From positions 1-64,000 of the forward strand of contig JAWWAY010000015.1 of assembly GCA_033721235.1 (NCBI GenBank): a stretch of DNA of 64,000 bases, given 5' to 3'. The DNA is from UBA5078 sp033721235 (GTDB lineage: Bacteria > Pseudomonadota > Gammaproteobacteria > Pseudomonadales > Pseudohongiellaceae). The position numbers were made by a program, and so were the translations under genes. This document shows, piece after piece, positions 63,261 to 64,000 of this stretch. Below the pieces are notes generated by a model, which was given only the letters and a program-made list of their open reading frames with translations, was not told where the DNA came from and ran no database searches. How positions within the stretch are numbered: position 1 is the stretch's first letter; each line of letters begins with the position of its first letter.

Positions 63261-64000
63261 ATGCATCACGTTAGCATTCTAGCAATCGATAAAGGCCTAG
63301 CATCTAGCATCACTATTCCACTAGAGATGATTGAAGCGGCCAGCGTCATCGAAAGAATAAGGCATCGAGACTATGCGCCTAGAACCATAGTGATAGCAGG
63401 CAAGAGCCGTGCGCCAGTTCAGATGACGGGGCGGTTCCAAGTACTACCGGAAAAATCAATCGACGAAATAGAATCAAGCGATTTGATTTTCATTCCCGCT
63501 CTATGGGGCAACCCAAATGCCGTTGTTAAGGCACACCCAGAGATTACCCAGTGGCTCAAAAAACAGTATCAATTAGGCGCCACAATTTGCAGCGTCGGTA
63601 CGGCAAGCTATTTTCTGGCAGAAGCTGGCTTACTCGATGGCGTTAACGGTACAACTCATTGGTATTATTTTGACGATTTTCACAAACGCTACCCCCTAAT
63701 CAAGCTCCAGAAAAAGCGCTTCATTACTCACGAGAAAAGGCTCTACTGCACCGGCAGTGTCAATGCTGTTCGCGATGCAACGCTTCATTTCGTCGAACAG
63801 ATTTTCTCTGGCGATATCGCAGATGAAATATCGCATCAATTCACTCACGAACTAAAGCGCTCATACGAGTCCTTGCTACTAGCTAGCGAAGATAAAGACA
63901 TTCATCACGACGAACAGATTATCAAAATACAGGAATGGCTAAAGCGACACTATAACGAAAGCATTAGCCTCGAGTCTTTAGCTCAGAAATTCGATCTAAG
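63261..64000 (+). CDS. GlxA-family AraC-type transcriptional regulator (partial)
   Basis: Open to the window end; 246 codons are visible from ATG 63261. An N-terminal DJ-1/PfpI-like domain (about 5-170) contains the nucleophile-elbow cysteine in ATICSVGTASYFLAEAGLLD and the typical THWYYFDDFHKRYP. After a linker an AraC helix-turn-helix domain begins (IQEWLKRHYNESISLESLAQ) and is cut by the edge. GlxA-like regulators control choline, carnitine or other quaternary-amine catabolism; the target here is unknown. Divergent from greB. Confidence 0.85.
   Translation, partial: MHHVSILAIDKGLASSITIPLEMIEAASVIERIRHRDYAPRTIVIAGKSRAPVQMTGRFQVLPEKSIDEIESSDLIFIPALWGNPNAVVKAHPEITQWLKKQYQLGATICSVGTASYFLAEAGLLDGVNGTTHWYYFDDFHKRYPLIKLQKKRFITHEKRLYCTGSVNAVRDATLHFVEQIFSGDIADEISHQFTHELKRSYESLLLASEDKDIHHDEQIIKIQEWLKRHYNESISLESLAQKFDL

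Noticed and set aside
63131..63262. N-terminal 44-residue extension of greB
   Set aside because: The extra residues have no similarity to GreB, which begins at the GTG-encoded VKTPL segment; the extension covers the promoter region.

Overview
The window looks like a gene-dense chromosomal segment of a marine-type gammaproteobacterium. Protein sequences and gene order match the Pseudomonadales/Cellvibrionales side of the class: there are ilvIH-ilvC-pssA-msrPQ, clpB-pgeF-rluD-bamD, pilSR-thiO, miaB-ybeZ-ybeY-corC, and proA-nadD-rsfS-rlmH-mrdA-rodA-rlpA-dacA-ybeD-lipB-lipA blocks. A genus cannot be named from sequence alone. There is no insertion sequence, prophage, CRISPR array or tRNA that I can support. 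Base composition is intermediate and even by eye, and many convergent pairs are only 3 to 20 bases apart.

Region by region. 1-244: promoter, boxA and leader of an rRNA operon that runs leftward out of the window. 245-7804: methionine sulfoxide repair (msrPQ), phosphatidylserine synthase (pssA) and branched-chain amino acid synthesis (ilvY and ilvC divergent, ilvIH convergent with ilvC), with visible IlvY operators and a structured ilvIH leader. 8096-14454: ClpB, then pgeF, rluD, bamD and gmhA. 14493-20455: nadE, the PilS/PilR sigma-54 two-component system and thiO. 20623-24440: a TauE-type exporter, a PhoP/PhoQ-like system with a PepSY protein, and a glycine-zipper protein. 24750-30182: a membrane-anchored cold-shock protein, slyX, an acyl desaturase, a TlpA-like thioredoxin, srkA, a type-Ic aspartate aminotransferase and a DUF1820 protein.

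30418-38390: a tight run miaB, ybeZ, ybeY, corC, lptE, holA, fadE. The lnt and leuS genes usually found between corC and lptE are absent. 38439-44673 is the least ordinary part: a DUF4404 protein, an unrecognised 208-residue protein, a membrane adenylate-cyclase-like protein with an altered active site, a glutathione transferase coupled to a previously unlisted 55-codon membrane peptide, a class V aminotransferase and an NSS transporter. 44697-56008 is one long leftward block for lipoate attachment, cell elongation (PBP2, RodA, RlpA, DacA), ribosome maturation (RlmH, RsfS), NAD (NadD) and proline (ProA). 56093-58850 holds four accessory genes. 59130-63130 holds serA, serC, dinB and greB. A GlxA-type AraC regulator starts at 63261 and is cut by the window end.

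No clear-cut novel multi-gene system is present. The best candidates for new biology are the ilvIH leader and clpB 3' hairpins, the 55-residue peptide, the cyclase next to the unrecognised protein, the membrane cold-shock fusion, and the inverted repeat ahead of the desaturase. All functional statements rest on motif and family recognition by eye; no search was run.
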